Assembly: GCA_046160045.1 (NCBI GenBank)
Contig: JBJXGR010000505.1
Coordinates: 1-50,839, forward strand
Length of the DNA stretch: 50,839 nucleotides
DNA from: CAZGUX01 sp046160045
GTDB taxonomy: Bacteria; Acidobacteriota; Terriglobia; Bryobacterales; Bryobacteraceae
Reading direction: 5' to 3'
Below the pieces are notes generated by a model. The model was given only the letters and a program-made list of their open reading frames with translations, was not told the origin of the DNA and ran no database searches. This document shows positions 50,708 to 50,839 of this stretch, one piece after another; the stretch's first letter is position 1; every line of letters starts with the position of its first letter. The position numbers and the translations under genes are program-made.

Positions 50708-50839
50708 TCACGCGGGGAGGCTCCATTCCGGGTTCCAGACCACACGCGACCGGGTCCGGTACGCCTGGTTGCACATGAAGCAGGCGATGGCGGAGTAGTA
50801 GCCGGTCTCCTCGTTCGAAACAGGTTTGCGGCGCGTGCG
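50708..50839 (-). CDS. Gfo/Idh/MocA-family oxidoreductase, C-terminal fragment
   Basis: The last 43 codons on the minus strand, ending at TGA 50708-50710, read KPVSNEETGYYSAIACFMCN then QAYRTRSRVVWNPEWSLPA. This is the typical end of exported Gfo/Idh/MocA sugar dehydrogenases (NxExGxxSAxxCxxxNxAYRTGRxxxWDP). The rest lies beyond the window. Such enzymes oxidise or reduce sugars with NAD(P) and often accompany DUF1080 proteins. It converges on the GH116 gene. Confidence 0.8.
   Translation of the reverse strand, partial: RTRRKPVSNEETGYYSAIACFMCNQAYRTRSRVVWNPEWSLPA

Noticed and set aside
1..50839. tRNA genes
   Set aside because: I looked for T-loop-like GGTTCRANNCC blocks with matching arms and found no convincing cloverleaf. 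A tRNA scan would settle it.

Overview
The window looks like a chromosomal segment from a soil-type Acidobacteriota, probably near Bryobacterales/Solibacter. I infer this from the high GC content, the Oar-like TonB-dependent receptor with an N-terminal carboxypeptidase-like domain and no SusD partner, the many exported proteins of DUF1080, Gfo/Idh/MocA, GH116 and GH172 type, and the GroEL tail. No taxonomic search was possible.

Layout. 1-1521: a partial exported DUF1080 protein, a frameshifted XRE regulator and an AbrB/RelE-type toxin-antitoxin pair. 1552-4727: a tightly overlapping cobalamin operon (cbiB-cobS-cobC-cobT, minus strand). 4797-8397: an AI-2E-type permease and a three-domain LigD. 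8517-10631: groES-groEL under a CIRCE operator, with a decayed ISKra4-like insertion sequence just upstream (about 10.7-12.5 kb). 12724-15729: a large OmpA/PKD/Ig-like lipoprotein. 16367-16721: RNase P RNA, followed by a peptidase-like protein that lacks its catalytic lysine. 18109-26923: a cytochrome c, a nucleotide-sugar-type transferase, a YfhO-like membrane protein, two beta-propeller proteins, an IMPase/ADP-ribosylglycohydrolase fusion and an anti-sigma-like protein. 27276-28487: a DUF3179 membrane protein with an in-frame TGA where the family has a conserved Cys, followed at once by a SECIS-like hairpin. 28556-35493: a degenerate histidine kinase, an MFS transporter, RecQ, and a folate C1 pair (methyltransferase plus MTHFR). 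35697-36929: an exported enolase-superfamily sugar-acid dehydratase. 37404-50606: a plus-strand glycan-use locus (TetR, TonB receptor, secreted ADP-ribosylglycohydrolase-like protein, GH172, alpha/beta hydrolase, amidohydrolase, LolA-like protein, GH116). The right edge cuts a Gfo/Idh/MocA oxidoreductase.

How the parts fit. Genes 38110-50606 run head to tail with short gaps and look like one uptake-and-degradation unit for a glycoside. The TetR gene overlaps the receptor gene and is its likely local regulator. The cob operon supplies late corrinoid steps and the folate methyltransferase/MTHFR pair suits corrinoid-linked C1 transfer, but the two loci are 30 kb apart, so any link is inference.

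Most notable signals. (1) The candidate selenoprotein at 27276-28487, with a UxxC motif and a GGUCU-loop hairpin. (2) Short related dispersed repeats, found in tandem between genes (37116-37260) and inserted in frame inside two protein genes (20110-20177 and 43157-43304). (3) Three apparently disarmed enzymes: the S41 peptidase, the histidine kinase and the IMPase half of the fusion.
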